Source of the DNA: Candidatus Woesearchaeota archaeon
GTDB lineage: Archaea > Nanobdellota > Nanobdellia > Woesearchaeales > JASKKU01
Length of the DNA stretch: 23,242 nucleotides
NCBI GenBank assembly: GCA_011045925.1
Contig: DSBS01000072.1
Location: 1-23,242 of the forward strand
Reading direction: 5' to 3'
In this document: in pieces, positions 14,545-22,019 of the stretch
How positions within the stretch are numbered: position 1 is the stretch's first letter
Layout: each line of letters begins with the position of its first letter
The notes under the pieces: generated by a model
The model's database searches: none
The model's input: only the letters and a program-made list of their open reading frames with translations
Told to the model about the DNA's origin: nothing
Position numbers and translations under genes: made by a program

Positions 14545-17500
14545 ATGACAAAGATTAAGAGGCTGATTATGCACGGGTTTAAGACTTTTGGTAAAAGAAC
14601 CGTGCTTGAGTTTGGAGATACCTTCAACACAATAATCGGCCCAAATGGCTCTGGAAAGTCTAATGTAATTGATGCGGTGTGCTTTGTTCTCGGAAGAAGC
14701 AGCGCAAAAAGCATGAGGGCTGAGAATCTTTCTGCCCTGGTTTATAATGGCGGAAAGAAAGGCAAGGCTGCAAAGGAAGCTGAAGTCAGCATTGTATTTG
14801 ACAACTCTGACAAGATTTTTCCTGTGGAAGCTGATGAGGTTAAGGTAAGCAGGTTTGTCAAAAGTGCAGGAAACAGCGTTTATAAAGTAAACGACAAGAC
14901 AAAAACCAGGCAGGAGATGCTGACTATTCTTTCTGCTGCAAGGATTGACCCTGATGGCTACAACATTGTTTTGCAGGATGACATAAGCAGCTTTATCAGC
15001 ATGTCCAGCATAAACAAGAGAATGATTCTTGAGGAGGCAGCAGGTATTTCTGTTTACAGGGAGAGAAAAGAAAAGGCTGAGCAGGAGCTTCTGAATGTTG
15101 AGCAAAGAACAAAAGACGCCCAGATTATTCTTGAGGAAAGAAAACAGTATATGGATGAGCTTAGAAAGGACAGGGAAGAAGCGCTGAAGTTCAAAGAGGT
15201 TTCATCTGAGATGGAAAGGCTGAAGTTCAGCCTGCTGCATAAGGAAAAAGAGAAGAAGTCTGCTGAGTTGTCTCAGGCATCCGGAAAGGTTGCTGAAAGC
15301 GAAGAAAACATTCATAAGAAAAACGAAGAGATTAAAAGCCTGAAAGAGAAGACAGCAAAGAATAAAGAGCATATAAAAGAGATTACAAAAACAATCGAGG
15401 ACAAAGGTGAAAAAGAGCAGGTAGAAATGAACAGGGAGCTTGAGCAGAAAAGAATAGAGATGGCTACTCTTGTTTCTGAGCAGAATAATTTTAATGAGCA
15501 GCTAAGGACTATTGCATCAAAAGAAGAAAATGTTGCTGCTTCTCTAAAGGACCTTCAGGCAAATATTAAGTCTCTTGAAGAAAAGAAAAAAGAGGTTTCA
15601 GGCCTGCTTGAAAGGGAGAAGTCTAACAGGGAGAAAGTTGAGGCTGACATTAAGAGGTTTAACGATAAGCTTAACCTCGGCTCGCTTGATGAGATTAATA
15701 AGGAGATTGAGTCTATTGATGCTGAGGCTGAGGGAAAAAGCCAGGAGATTCAGTCACTTAGGGAAAAACAGCAGTCTTTCATAAGGGAAAAGGACAGGCT
15801 TGAGATGGAGCTTGATGGAATTGACTCAAGGATTTCCAAGATGAAGCAGGTGGAGAAGCAGCACAAAGAGGAGATTGAGGAGATTAAGAAGCTAAAGGAA
15901 GAATTCAAGAAAGACACAATGGAGCTTGCCGGGCTGCTTAATGAGGATTCTATGATTGCGAACAAGCTGATTAAGCTGAGGAAAAAGCTGGTTGAGCTGA
16001 AGGAAAAGGAGGTTAAGCTTAACATAAAGGACAGGGAGCGGGAAGAGATGCTCAGCAGGAATATCGCAATAAAAAAAGTTTTGGAGCTTAAGCAGCAGAA
16101 GCCAGGAATTTACGGAACGGTGTCTGAGCTTGGCTCTGCAAGCAAGGAGCACGAGCTTGCGCTAAGCATTGCTGCCGGCTCAAGGATGAACCAAATTGTG
16201 GTAGAGAATGATGAGATTGCTGCTGAATGCATCAGGTTTCTTAAGGAAAACAAGCTTGGAACAGCTTCTTTCATTCCGCTTAATAAGATAAAGTTTCACG
16301 GAATCAGCCAGCATGCAAAAGAAGCAGTTGCCAAGGTGCATGGGATTGTAGGCCCTGCTATAAACCTAATTAAGTTTGACAGCAGATACAGGAAAGCATT
16401 TGAGTATGTGTTCGGCGCAACTTTGGTCATTGATAATATAGACACTGCAAGAAAAATAGGGATTGGCAATGTTCGAATGGTCACACTGGATGGTGATCTT
16501 GCTGAGGTTTCCGGAGTTATGTTTGGCGGCCATGTATCAAAGGGGAAGGTTGCTGCAAGATTCAAGGATGAAAATGTAAGAAATGAGCTTAGTGAGCTTA
16601 TCCAGGAGATTAATGAAACATCCGGCCTGATTAACTCAATGGAGGGCAGGAAAAGCGAGATTGGAGAGAAGATTGACCTGCTTAGGGCCAAGAAAGCCGA
16701 GCTTGAAGGAGAGATTATCAAAAGGGAAAAGAGCCTATATCTTCAGGATTCGGACTTAAGTGCCAGTGCTGAGGAAAAAGAGAGAATCGGGAGAGAGGTA
16801 AGGAACCTCGATGAGATGATTGCAAACAACCAGGCAGCTATATCAAGCCTGCTTAAAGAGATAACAGACCTTAAGGGCAAAAAGCAGCTTCTTAGGGACA
16901 AGCTTTCTGAGATTAGTGACCTTTCAAAGCTTGCTGAGCTAAGGGCTTATGAGGAAAGCAAAAAGGGCATAAATGAAAGAGTTTCCGGCCTGGAAGGAGA
17001 GATAAGCAGGATTGATACCAAGCTGGAGGTTCTTCAACATGACAAGGAGTCATCAGAGTCTGTACTAAAAGACCTTGACAAGCAAAAAGGCGAATTTGAG
17101 AAAAAGCTTAAGGAAGTGCAATTAAGGGTAAAAGCGCTTAAAGAGGAAATCAGCGAAAAAGAGAATGTTGTAAAGAAATTTTATTCTGAGTTTAAGGAGC
17201 TTTTTGAAAAGAGGAATAAGCTTGAAAATGAGATTCAGGATTATGAGAATAAAGCATCACAGCTTGACAATGATGCCAGGGAAATTGAGAGGGCAATAAG
17301 CAACATTAGGTATAAGGAAGCCCAGCTTAAGACAGAGATTGATGCTCTTGGCGAGGAGATGAAGCAGTTCAAGGAGCTTGAGCCAATTAGCCTGAGTGAG
17401 AGGCAGATTAAGGCCAGGCTTGCTGAGCTTGAGCAGATAATCGCTTCAATTGGAGCTGTAAACATGAGGGCTATTGAGGTATTTGAGCAGGCAGAAAAGG

Positions 17501-18048
17501 AGTTCAATGACTTGGTTGACAGGATTGCAAAGCTAAGCAAGGAAAGAGAAGATGTGCTTGGGCTTATAAGTGAGATTGAGAGCAAGAGGAAGGACAAGTT
17601 CATTAAGACTTTTGAGAGCATAAACAATTCTTTTCAGGCTATTTTCCAGAAGCTTGCGCCTAAGGGAGAGGCTTTTCTTGAGATGGAAAACCCTGCAGAG
17701 CCTTTCGAGGGCGGGCTAAAAATAAAAGTCAGGCTTAATAAGTCAAGGTTTATTGAGCTTAGAAGCCTATCCGGAGGAGAGAAGACACTTACCTCGCTTT
17801 CTTTTATCTTTGCGCTTCAGGATTATGAGCCTTCGACTTTTTACGTGTTTGATGAGGTTGATTCTGCACTTGACAAGGTTAACTCAAAAGAGCTTGCCGG
17901 CTGGATTAAGGAATACAGCAAAAAGGCCCAGTACGTCGTAATAAGCCATAACGATGAAGTTCTAAGCGATGCAGACTTCCTATATGGAGTCAGCATGGAC
18001 AAGGAAGTCAATCTGAGCAAGATTATTTCTCTTAAGGTTGAGGGATAG
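14545..18048 (+). CDS. smc: Chromosome segregation ATPase SMC
   Basis: 1167 residues, full family length. The N-terminal head has Walker A GPNGSGKSN (residues 32-40) and a Q-loop in NIVLQDDISSFISM (near 145). A first long coiled coil runs from about 165 to 510. The hinge (about 520-660) begins GIYGTVSELG and ends near VMFGGH, with the conserved glycines of a dimerising hinge. A second coiled coil runs to about 1010. The C-terminal head has the ABC signature LSGGEK (1075-1080), Walker B FYVFDEVDSALD and an ISHND switch histidine. It forms the ring-shaped condensin core that compacts and segregates chromosomes. A TATA box about 28 nt upstream supports the start. The gene is monocistronic here: no scpA or scpB follows, and the next gene is convergent. 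All ATPase motifs are intact. Confidence 0.97.
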   Translation: MTKIKRLIMHGFKTFGKRTVLEFGDTFNTIIGPNGSGKSNVIDAVCFVLGRSSAKSMRAENLSALVYNGGKKGKAAKEAEVSIVFDNSDKIFPVEADEVKVSRFVKSAGNSVYKVNDKTKTRQEMLTILSAARIDPDGYNIVLQDDISSFISMSSINKRMILEEAAGISVYRERKEKAEQELLNVEQRTKDAQIILEERKQYMDELRKDREEALKFKEVSSEMERLKFSLLHKEKEKKSAELSQASGKVAESEENIHKKNEEIKSLKEKTAKNKEHIKEITKTIEDKGEKEQVEMNRELEQKRIEMATLVSEQNNFNEQLRTIASKEENVAASLKDLQANIKSLEEKKKEVSGLLEREKSNREKVEADIKRFNDKLNLGSLDEINKEIESIDAEAEGKSQEIQSLREKQQSFIREKDRLEMELDGIDSRISKMKQVEKQHKEEIEEIKKLKEEFKKDTMELAGLLNEDSMIANKLIKLRKKLVELKEKEVKLNIKDREREEMLSRNIAIKKVLELKQQKPGIYGTVSELGSASKEHELALSIAAGSRMNQIVVENDEIAAECIRFLKENKLGTASFIPLNKIKFHGISQHAKEAVAKVHGIVGPAINLIKFDSRYRKAFEYVFGATLVIDNIDTARKIGIGNVRMVTLDGDLAEVSGVMFGGHVSKGKVAARFKDENVRNELSELIQEINETSGLINSMEGRKSEIGEKIDLLRAKKAELEGEIIKREKSLYLQDSDLSASAEEKERIGREVRNLDEMIANNQAAISSLLKEITDLKGKKQLLRDKLSEISDLSKLAELRAYEESKKGINERVSGLEGEISRIDTKLEVLQHDKESSESVLKDLDKQKGEFEKKLKEVQLRVKALKEEISEKENVVKKFYSEFKELFEKRNKLENEIQDYENKASQLDNDAREIERAISNIRYKEAQLKTEIDALGEEMKQFKELEPISLSERQIKARLAELEQIIASIGAVNMRAIEVFEQAEKEFNDLVDRIAKLSKEREDVLGLISEIESKRKDKFIKTFESINNSFQAIFQKLAPKGEAFLEMENPAEPFEGGLKIKVRLNKSRFIELRSLSGGEKTLTSLSFIFALQDYEPSTFYVFDEVDSALDKVNSKELAGWIKEYSKKAQYVVISHNDEVLSDADFLYGVSMDKEVNLSKIISLKVEG

Positions 18049-18105
18049 AAAGCTGCTGCTTAAATAATAAATAAGCTGGCTGCAAAAGACGATGAAGGGT
18101 ATGCA

Positions 18106-19245
18106 TCAGCTTTTTGGAATGGCCTGAAAAACGTTCTTTATTCCCTCACATGTTTTCTTCCATGAGAAGTTGTCTTCGATGGTTTTCCTTGCCTTTCTTC
18201 CTAGCTCTTCTCTGAATACCCTGTCTTTGCTCAGCCTTTCCAGGATTTTTGAGATAGCATAGGAATCCTTGAAATCTACAAGAAAGCCGTTTTTTCCGTT
18301 TGCTATAATTTCTGGCGAGATGCCTACTTTTGTGGAGATTACAGGAAGGCCGGATGCCATAGATTCAAGAATCGTAAGACCTGTTGTTTCTGTAAGTGAA
18401 GCTGAGCAGAAAACATCCATGGCTGCATAGTATTGCCTAACATCATCTTGCTTTCCGGCAAGAACAACATTCCTTGATTTTGAAAGCCTGTCCTCAAGAA
18501 GCTTAATGCCTGAGCCAACTACAAGAAGCCTGGCGTCTTTCTGCTTTACGAGAAACAAGCGAAAAGCCCTTAGAACAGTCATCGGGTCCTTCTCAAGAGC
18601 CAGCCTTCCACAAAAGCCAACAACAAAAGAATCTTGAAAGCCAAGGGCCTCTTTTGCTTTGCTCTTATTTTCAGGAGGCCTGAAAAAATCTGTTCTGACT
18701 CCAAGCTTAACTATTGTTTTTGGTGAAAGAACCCTGTTTCGTGACATAATTGAAGCAACTTCTTCTGTCGGCACAATTAGCACATCCGAAAGGTTATAAA
18801 GAAGCGTTGCTATTGGCTTAGAAACCATATAGACTAGTTTCTTCTTAAGCTTTCCAGCTATGCTTTTTGAGAAAAGCTCCCATTCTATTGAATGTACAAA
18901 AGAAACAACGCTCTTTCTGAAGAATTTAGAGAAAATAATTGCCTGAATTCCTAAAGGCCCAAGCGTATTTGTGAAGACTATATCTGCTTTCTTAATTAGC
19001 TTTTTTATTTCAAGTGTATTAAGCTTTGCAGGCTTATAATCAGATATTGTTCTTTTTGATAATGAAACCCTTTCTATTCTTATGCGCTCAAGGTAATTAT
19101 AAGACTTAATTTTTCCAAAGTCCGGCACAAGAAGGGTTATTGAGAAATCTTCCCTCAAGTGTGGCAGAAGCTCGTAGAGGAACCTTGAAACACCATCCCA
19201 TCTTGGTAGGAAAGAATCGCTTACAATAAGTAGTTTGGGCTTCAT
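18106..19245 (-). CDS. GT4-type (GT-B fold) glycosyltransferase
   Basis: 379 residues. The N-terminal half has the acceptor-domain pattern WDGVSRFLYELLPHL. The C-terminal half has the Rossmann segment VVGFCGRLALEKDPMTVLRA, then a complete E-x7-E motif in SLTETTGLTILESMASGLPV, then IANGKNGFLVD, all typical of retaining GT4 enzymes using nucleotide-activated sugars. It probably acts at the cytoplasmic membrane face; no membrane helix is evident. Donor and acceptor cannot be read from sequence. It starts 19 nt after the PIG-L deacetylase stop and is the last gene of the nurA operon. A deacetylase plus a GT4 enzyme is a common pairing in glycolipid or cell-surface glycan pathways, and the window's surface proteins are rich in glycosylation sequons, but a link is only inferred. 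Confidence 0.92.
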   Translation of the reverse strand: MKPKLLIVSDSFLPRWDGVSRFLYELLPHLREDFSITLLVPDFGKIKSYNYLERIRIERVSLSKRTISDYKPAKLNTLEIKKLIKKADIVFTNTLGPLGIQAIIFSKFFRKSVVSFVHSIEWELFSKSIAGKLKKKLVYMVSKPIATLLYNLSDVLIVPTEEVASIMSRNRVLSPKTIVKLGVRTDFFRPPENKSKAKEALGFQDSFVVGFCGRLALEKDPMTVLRAFRLFLVKQKDARLLVVGSGIKLLEDRLSKSRNVVLAGKQDDVRQYYAAMDVFCSASLTETTGLTILESMASGLPVISTKVGISPEIIANGKNGFLVDFKDSYAISKILERLSKDRVFREELGRKARKTIEDNFSWKKTCEGIKNVFQAIPKS

Positions 19246-19264
19246 TTTCTTGTTTTACCCTTAT

Positions 19265-19906
19265 CTAAAAAGCCTTATAAAAGACCTCGGCGTACCTTGA
19301 GTGGCTTTTCAGGCCGTTAACAAAATCCCTTAGGAATGTTGGAAAAATAAGGATTAGAAAGCTCATCTTCTGGCTTTTAAACATCTTAAGTGCTTCTACT
19401 TTTTTGTGAAAGAACTGGGATGTGTCTATATACATCTTGGGAAGATTTGATTTCTTCAGGTTAAATAAAGTCCATACATCAAAGCAGAATATTTCTCCTT
19501 TAAAATTGTGCTTCTCAGCCGCTGACAGCACACAATTATAGACTACCCTGTGGTCTAAATGGGGGTCATCCGGGCTGTGTGTCAGTATTCTGTCTGGCCT
19601 GAATTTCCTTATAAGCCTCAAAAGCCTTTCTTCAGTGTTTTTCTCGGGAATTTCTTTTTGAAACTGGCCATCTTTCAAGCCCAAAAAAATTAAGTCTTTT
19701 CCTTTCAGCATAACGTTGACTTCCTGTGCTTCCTTTACCCGTGCCTTTGCTGTTACTCTTCTTTTAAAGAGAGGATGGCTTTTTTCCCCGAATGAGAATA
19801 TAACTGTATAAATCTCTGCCCCCTCTAAGCTGTACCTGAACAAAGTTCCACCAGGACCGAAAATCTGGTCATCTGAATGTGCACAAACAACTAAGATTCT
19901 TTTCAT
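19265..19906 (-). CDS. PIG-L/LmbE-family deacetylase
   Basis: 213 residues. The family zinc motif AHPDDE appears as AHSDDQ (residues 9-14), keeping H10 and both aspartates, and the second zinc-site region is PDDPHLDHR (112-120). These enzymes remove acetyl groups from N-acetylglucosamine-type sugars on lipids, thiols or glycans. The Ser and Gln replacements occur in family members and leave the metal ligands intact, so an active enzyme is likely. It starts 3 nt after the nurA stop and precedes a GT4 glycosyltransferase, so translational coupling is probable. The sugar substrate is unknown; with the GT4 neighbour, glycan or glycolipid synthesis is the best guess. Gene and start (ATG at 19906) look complete. 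Confidence 0.92.
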   Translation of the reverse strand: MKRILVVCAHSDDQIFGPGGTLFRYSLEGAEIYTVIFSFGEKSHPLFKRRVTAKARVKEAQEVNVMLKGKDLIFLGLKDGQFQKEIPEKNTEERLLRLIRKFRPDRILTHSPDDPHLDHRVVYNCVLSAAEKHNFKGEIFCFDVWTLFNLKKSNLPKMYIDTSQFFHKKVEALKMFKSQKMSFLILIFPTFLRDFVNGLKSHSRYAEVFYKAF

Positions 19907-19909
19907 TTT

Positions 19910-20938
19910 TCATCCGATTTTATCCAAAAAATCATGGGCCCTCAAAATGCTTTCGACTGTTTCCAGCTGCTTGTCATTAACAGCCCTTTTTAAATATGTC
20001 GAAAGGAAATGCTTGTCCTGGTTTTTAACTCTTGCGTTCCTGTCTGCAACAATGAGAGGGTAAGGATAGCCAAGAAAAGCTGAATGCTTAGAAAGCGGCA
20101 GGAGTGCAGTAAGGGAACCTGCAGATTCAGAAAAAGTGTCTATGCGAAAGCAAAGCCCAGAGCTTTTGTTAAGCCTAGCAAAAAATACATCAATACAGGG
20201 GGCTGGCTTGCTTTTTGCAATAAGGACAGCCCACTCGCCCTTTGGCGAGTCTGCCATCAGAAGAGAGCCTAAGTGCTTTCCTGACCTTGTGAAGATTGAG
20301 CTTGTTTTTGAGATCCCGAAAACTTTTAGTGAATTTGAGACAGATAGGGCATAAAGCTCGTTGATTAAGCCAGCAGATTCTTTCTCGTATAAAGAACCGT
20401 CTAAAAGCAGGACTGCATTATTAATCCTGGCTGCCTGCTGTATGCATAAGCTAAGCTCCATACTCCGCCGTATATTATTGACAGACTCCCTTAGCTGAGA
20501 TGAAACCTGCGAAGTGCCACCCTCAAAGCTAAATTCATAGCATTCTTCTGAGAAACCTGAAAGGCCCGTTGAGTCAAATATAGCTGCTTTGATAATCAGC
20601 TCATCTTTTTCCTCTGAAAACCTGTCAAGGTAGGCAAGGATAAAGCCTGAGTAAGTTTCTGCTTTTTTTACTCTTTCTTCTGAAAAAATGCAGTAAGAAA
20701 CCCTTACAAAATCCAAAGTGAAGGATTCTCCTTCCAGGATTGGGGAATTGCCTCCGTCAACTGCAAGCACGCTTAGGCTGCTTGAACTCCTGTTTTCTTT
20801 TAGTGATAAAAAAGATTTCTTTGTAAATGTGACCGGGCTAAACCCCTCGAAAGGAAGCGCTTTTTCCTCATCTGCAATTCTGCTCTTTATTCCTGACCTA
20901 GATTCCAGCTCAGCCAAAAGCTCTTTTTGGAACATCAT
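19910..20938 (-). CDS. nurA: NurA-domain 5'-3' nuclease
   Basis: 342 residues. The NurA fold is marked by LAVDGGNSP (D61), LLLDGSLYEK (D180), FGISKTSS (208-215) and a C-terminal YPYPLIVADRNARV, which together supply the acidic metal-binding residues and the conserved motifs. NurA is the nuclease partner of the HerA translocase in end resection during archaeal recombinational repair, normally with Mre11 and Rad50. None of those partners lies in this window. ATG codons at 20938 and 20935 are both possible; a TATA-like box at 20960-20969 is 26-29 nt upstream of either. It is the first gene of an operon with a PIG-L deacetylase and a GT4 glycosyltransferase, an unusual setting for it. It could be a NurA paralogue with a separate role. 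Confidence 0.87.
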   Translation of the reverse strand: MMFQKELLAELESRSGIKSRIADEEKALPFEGFSPVTFTKKSFLSLKENRSSSSLSVLAVDGGNSPILEGESFTLDFVRVSYCIFSEERVKKAETYSGFILAYLDRFSEEKDELIIKAAIFDSTGLSGFSEECYEFSFEGGTSQVSSQLRESVNNIRRSMELSLCIQQAARINNAVLLLDGSLYEKESAGLINELYALSVSNSLKVFGISKTSSIFTRSGKHLGSLLMADSPKGEWAVLIAKSKPAPCIDVFFARLNKSSGLCFRIDTFSESAGSLTALLPLSKHSAFLGYPYPLIVADRNARVKNQDKHFLSTYLKRAVNDKQLETVESILRAHDFLDKIG

Positions 20939-20959
20939 TGCAAAGAAAAGAAAGGACTA

Positions 20960-20969
20960 ATTTAAAAAG
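20960..20969 (-). promoter_or_regulatory. TATA-like promoter of the nurA operon
   Basis: On the minus strand this reads TTTTTAAATT, centred 26-29 nt upstream of the two possible nurA ATG codons. Its position supports a leaderless transcript. Confidence 0.45.
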
Positions 20970-20982
20970 ATTTTTGCGAAAG

Positions 20983-20992
20983 TATTTATATA
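20983..20992 (+). promoter_or_regulatory. TATA-like promoter of the paralogous pair
   Basis: TATTTATATA is centred 26 nt upstream of the ATG at 21013. It argues against the longer frame starting at 20938, which would run through this promoter. Confidence 0.5.
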
Positions 20993-21012
20993 AGCATATC
21001 AGAAAAGTAAAT

Positions 21013-21519
21013 ATGCCTATGCAAACATTCAGGATTAAATTTGACGGCATATTTGACTTTGATGAGCTATACAACGCAATGAACAAGTGGCTTACTGAAA
21101 GGGAATATGAGGTAAAGGAAACCAAATACAAAAACAAGCCGCCTGAGCTTGAGATTTCATGGAAGAGCGACAGGAAGATAACCCATTATGTAAAGCAGAA
21201 TATTGATGTGGATTTCCACCTTTGGAATATAAAAGAAGTAGAGGTAATTAAGGAGAACACTAAGAAGAAAATGATTAAGGCAAGAGTTACAATAGAAGTA
21301 AAGCCTGACAAGGAATTTGGATATGAGGATTACCTTAAAAGGGACAGTGACTGGAAATCAACTCCTTTTTCTGTTAAGCTGAAAGAATTCTTAAACAAGT
21401 GGGTTCTTAAGAGGGATATCGAAATGGTTTACGAGAGCCAGGTGTATTTTGATGCTGTTCATTTCGTAGATTTTATAAAGCAGAAGCTCAATATGAAGAT
21501 GGATAAGGGTGCTTTTTGA
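21013..21519 (+). CDS. Unknown conserved-type protein, first of a paralogous pair
   Basis: About 168 residues from the ATG at 21013. An ATG at 21019 is close behind, and the longer frame from 20938 is rejected because of the promoter. There is no signal peptide, membrane helix or cysteine. The predicted order is a strand (FRIKFDGIFDFDEL), a helix ending NKWLTEREYEV, several strands rich in charged residues (DVDFHLWNIKEVEVI), a WKSTPFSVKLKEFLNKW segment, and a C-terminal helix (HFVDFIKQKLNM). The strand-helix-strands-helix layout could be a helix-grip fold, but this is a guess. It overlaps by one base (TGATG) with the next gene, which is clearly its paralogue, so the two are probably made together and may form a heterodimer. 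Function unknown; it is divergent from nurA and shares that promoter region. Confidence 0.8.
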   Translation: MPMQTFRIKFDGIFDFDELYNAMNKWLTEREYEVKETKYKNKPPELEISWKSDRKITHYVKQNIDVDFHLWNIKEVEVIKENTKKKMIKARVTIEVKPDKEFGYEDYLKRDSDWKSTPFSVKLKEFLNKWVLKRDIEMVYESQVYFDAVHFVDFIKQKLNMKMDKGAF

Positions 21520-22019
21520 TGGCTGAGAAGAATATTGTTTTTGAGAAAAGCTCAATAAAATACAAGGGCTTTTTTGAGGCAAAGCAGCTTTTTCTAATTA
21601 TTGACGGGTGGCTTAAGGACAACAATTATGTAAAGGCAGAGAAAACTTCTATTCAAAAAAACAATGACAGCATTATGTATGCCCAACACAAGCTTGAGCC
21701 TTTCAAAAAGGTAAGCGACTATGCTAGATTTATAATAAAGATTGATATAACGCTCTCAGATGTAGAGAGTGTGCTGATTGAAAAAGAAGGGCAGAAGATT
21801 CCTGTTGAGAAGGGAGAAGTGGCATGCGATTTTACTGGCTTGCTTGAAACAGATTACCAGAATAAATGGGACACCAAGCCTATTTACTTTTTTATGAAGA
21901 CTGTGTTTGACAAGTTTATTTTCAGGAGTGAAAGGTCTAACATTGATTCTGAGCTGAAGGGAGAAATAAATGACCTTATGAATGAGGTAAAGAGCTTTCT
22001 TAATCTCTACAGGTTCTGA
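21519..22019 (+). CDS. Unknown protein, second of a paralogous pair
   Basis: About 166 residues from the ATG at 21519. The in-frame TTG one codon earlier is unlikely. It matches its neighbour in order and motif: SSIKYKGFFEAKQLFLIIDG then WL at the start, a middle set of strands (YARFIIKIDITLSDVESVLI), NKWDTKPIYFFMKTVFDKFI near the end, and a C-terminal helix (INDLMNEVKSFLNL). Identity is low, so the duplication is old. The coding sequence carries the operon's last stop and overlaps the 3' end of the convergent kinase-alkyltransferase gene by 13 nt (22007-22019). It has no signal or membrane helix. Function is unknown; the tight one-base overlap favours equal production of the two partners. 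Confidence 0.8.
   Translation: MAEKNIVFEKSSIKYKGFFEAKQLFLIIDGWLKDNNYVKAEKTSIQKNNDSIMYAQHKLEPFKKVSDYARFIIKIDITLSDVESVLIEKEGQKIPVEKGEVACDFTGLLETDYQNKWDTKPIYFFMKTVFDKFIFRSERSNIDSELKGEINDLMNEVKSFLNLYRF

Noticed and set aside
15750..16025. Minus-strand Ser/Leu-rich open frames inside smc
   Set aside because: They are the antisense image of Glu/Lys/Leu-rich coiled coil and have no support as genes.
18049..18105. Possible terminator hairpin between smc and the glycosyltransferase (GCTTA ... TAAGC)
   Set aside because: The stem is only 5 bp and there is no clear T-run after either gene, so I do not call it.
20938..21012. N-terminal extension of the first paralogue to 20938
   Set aside because: It would place the TATA box inside the coding region and add a Lys/Arg-rich stretch with no counterpart in the second paralogue.
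20994..21016. Inverted repeat GCATAT ... ATATGC across the start of the 21013 gene
   Set aside because: Arms of only 6 bp with an 11-nt spacer in A/T-rich sequence; expected by chance, and one arm includes the start codon.
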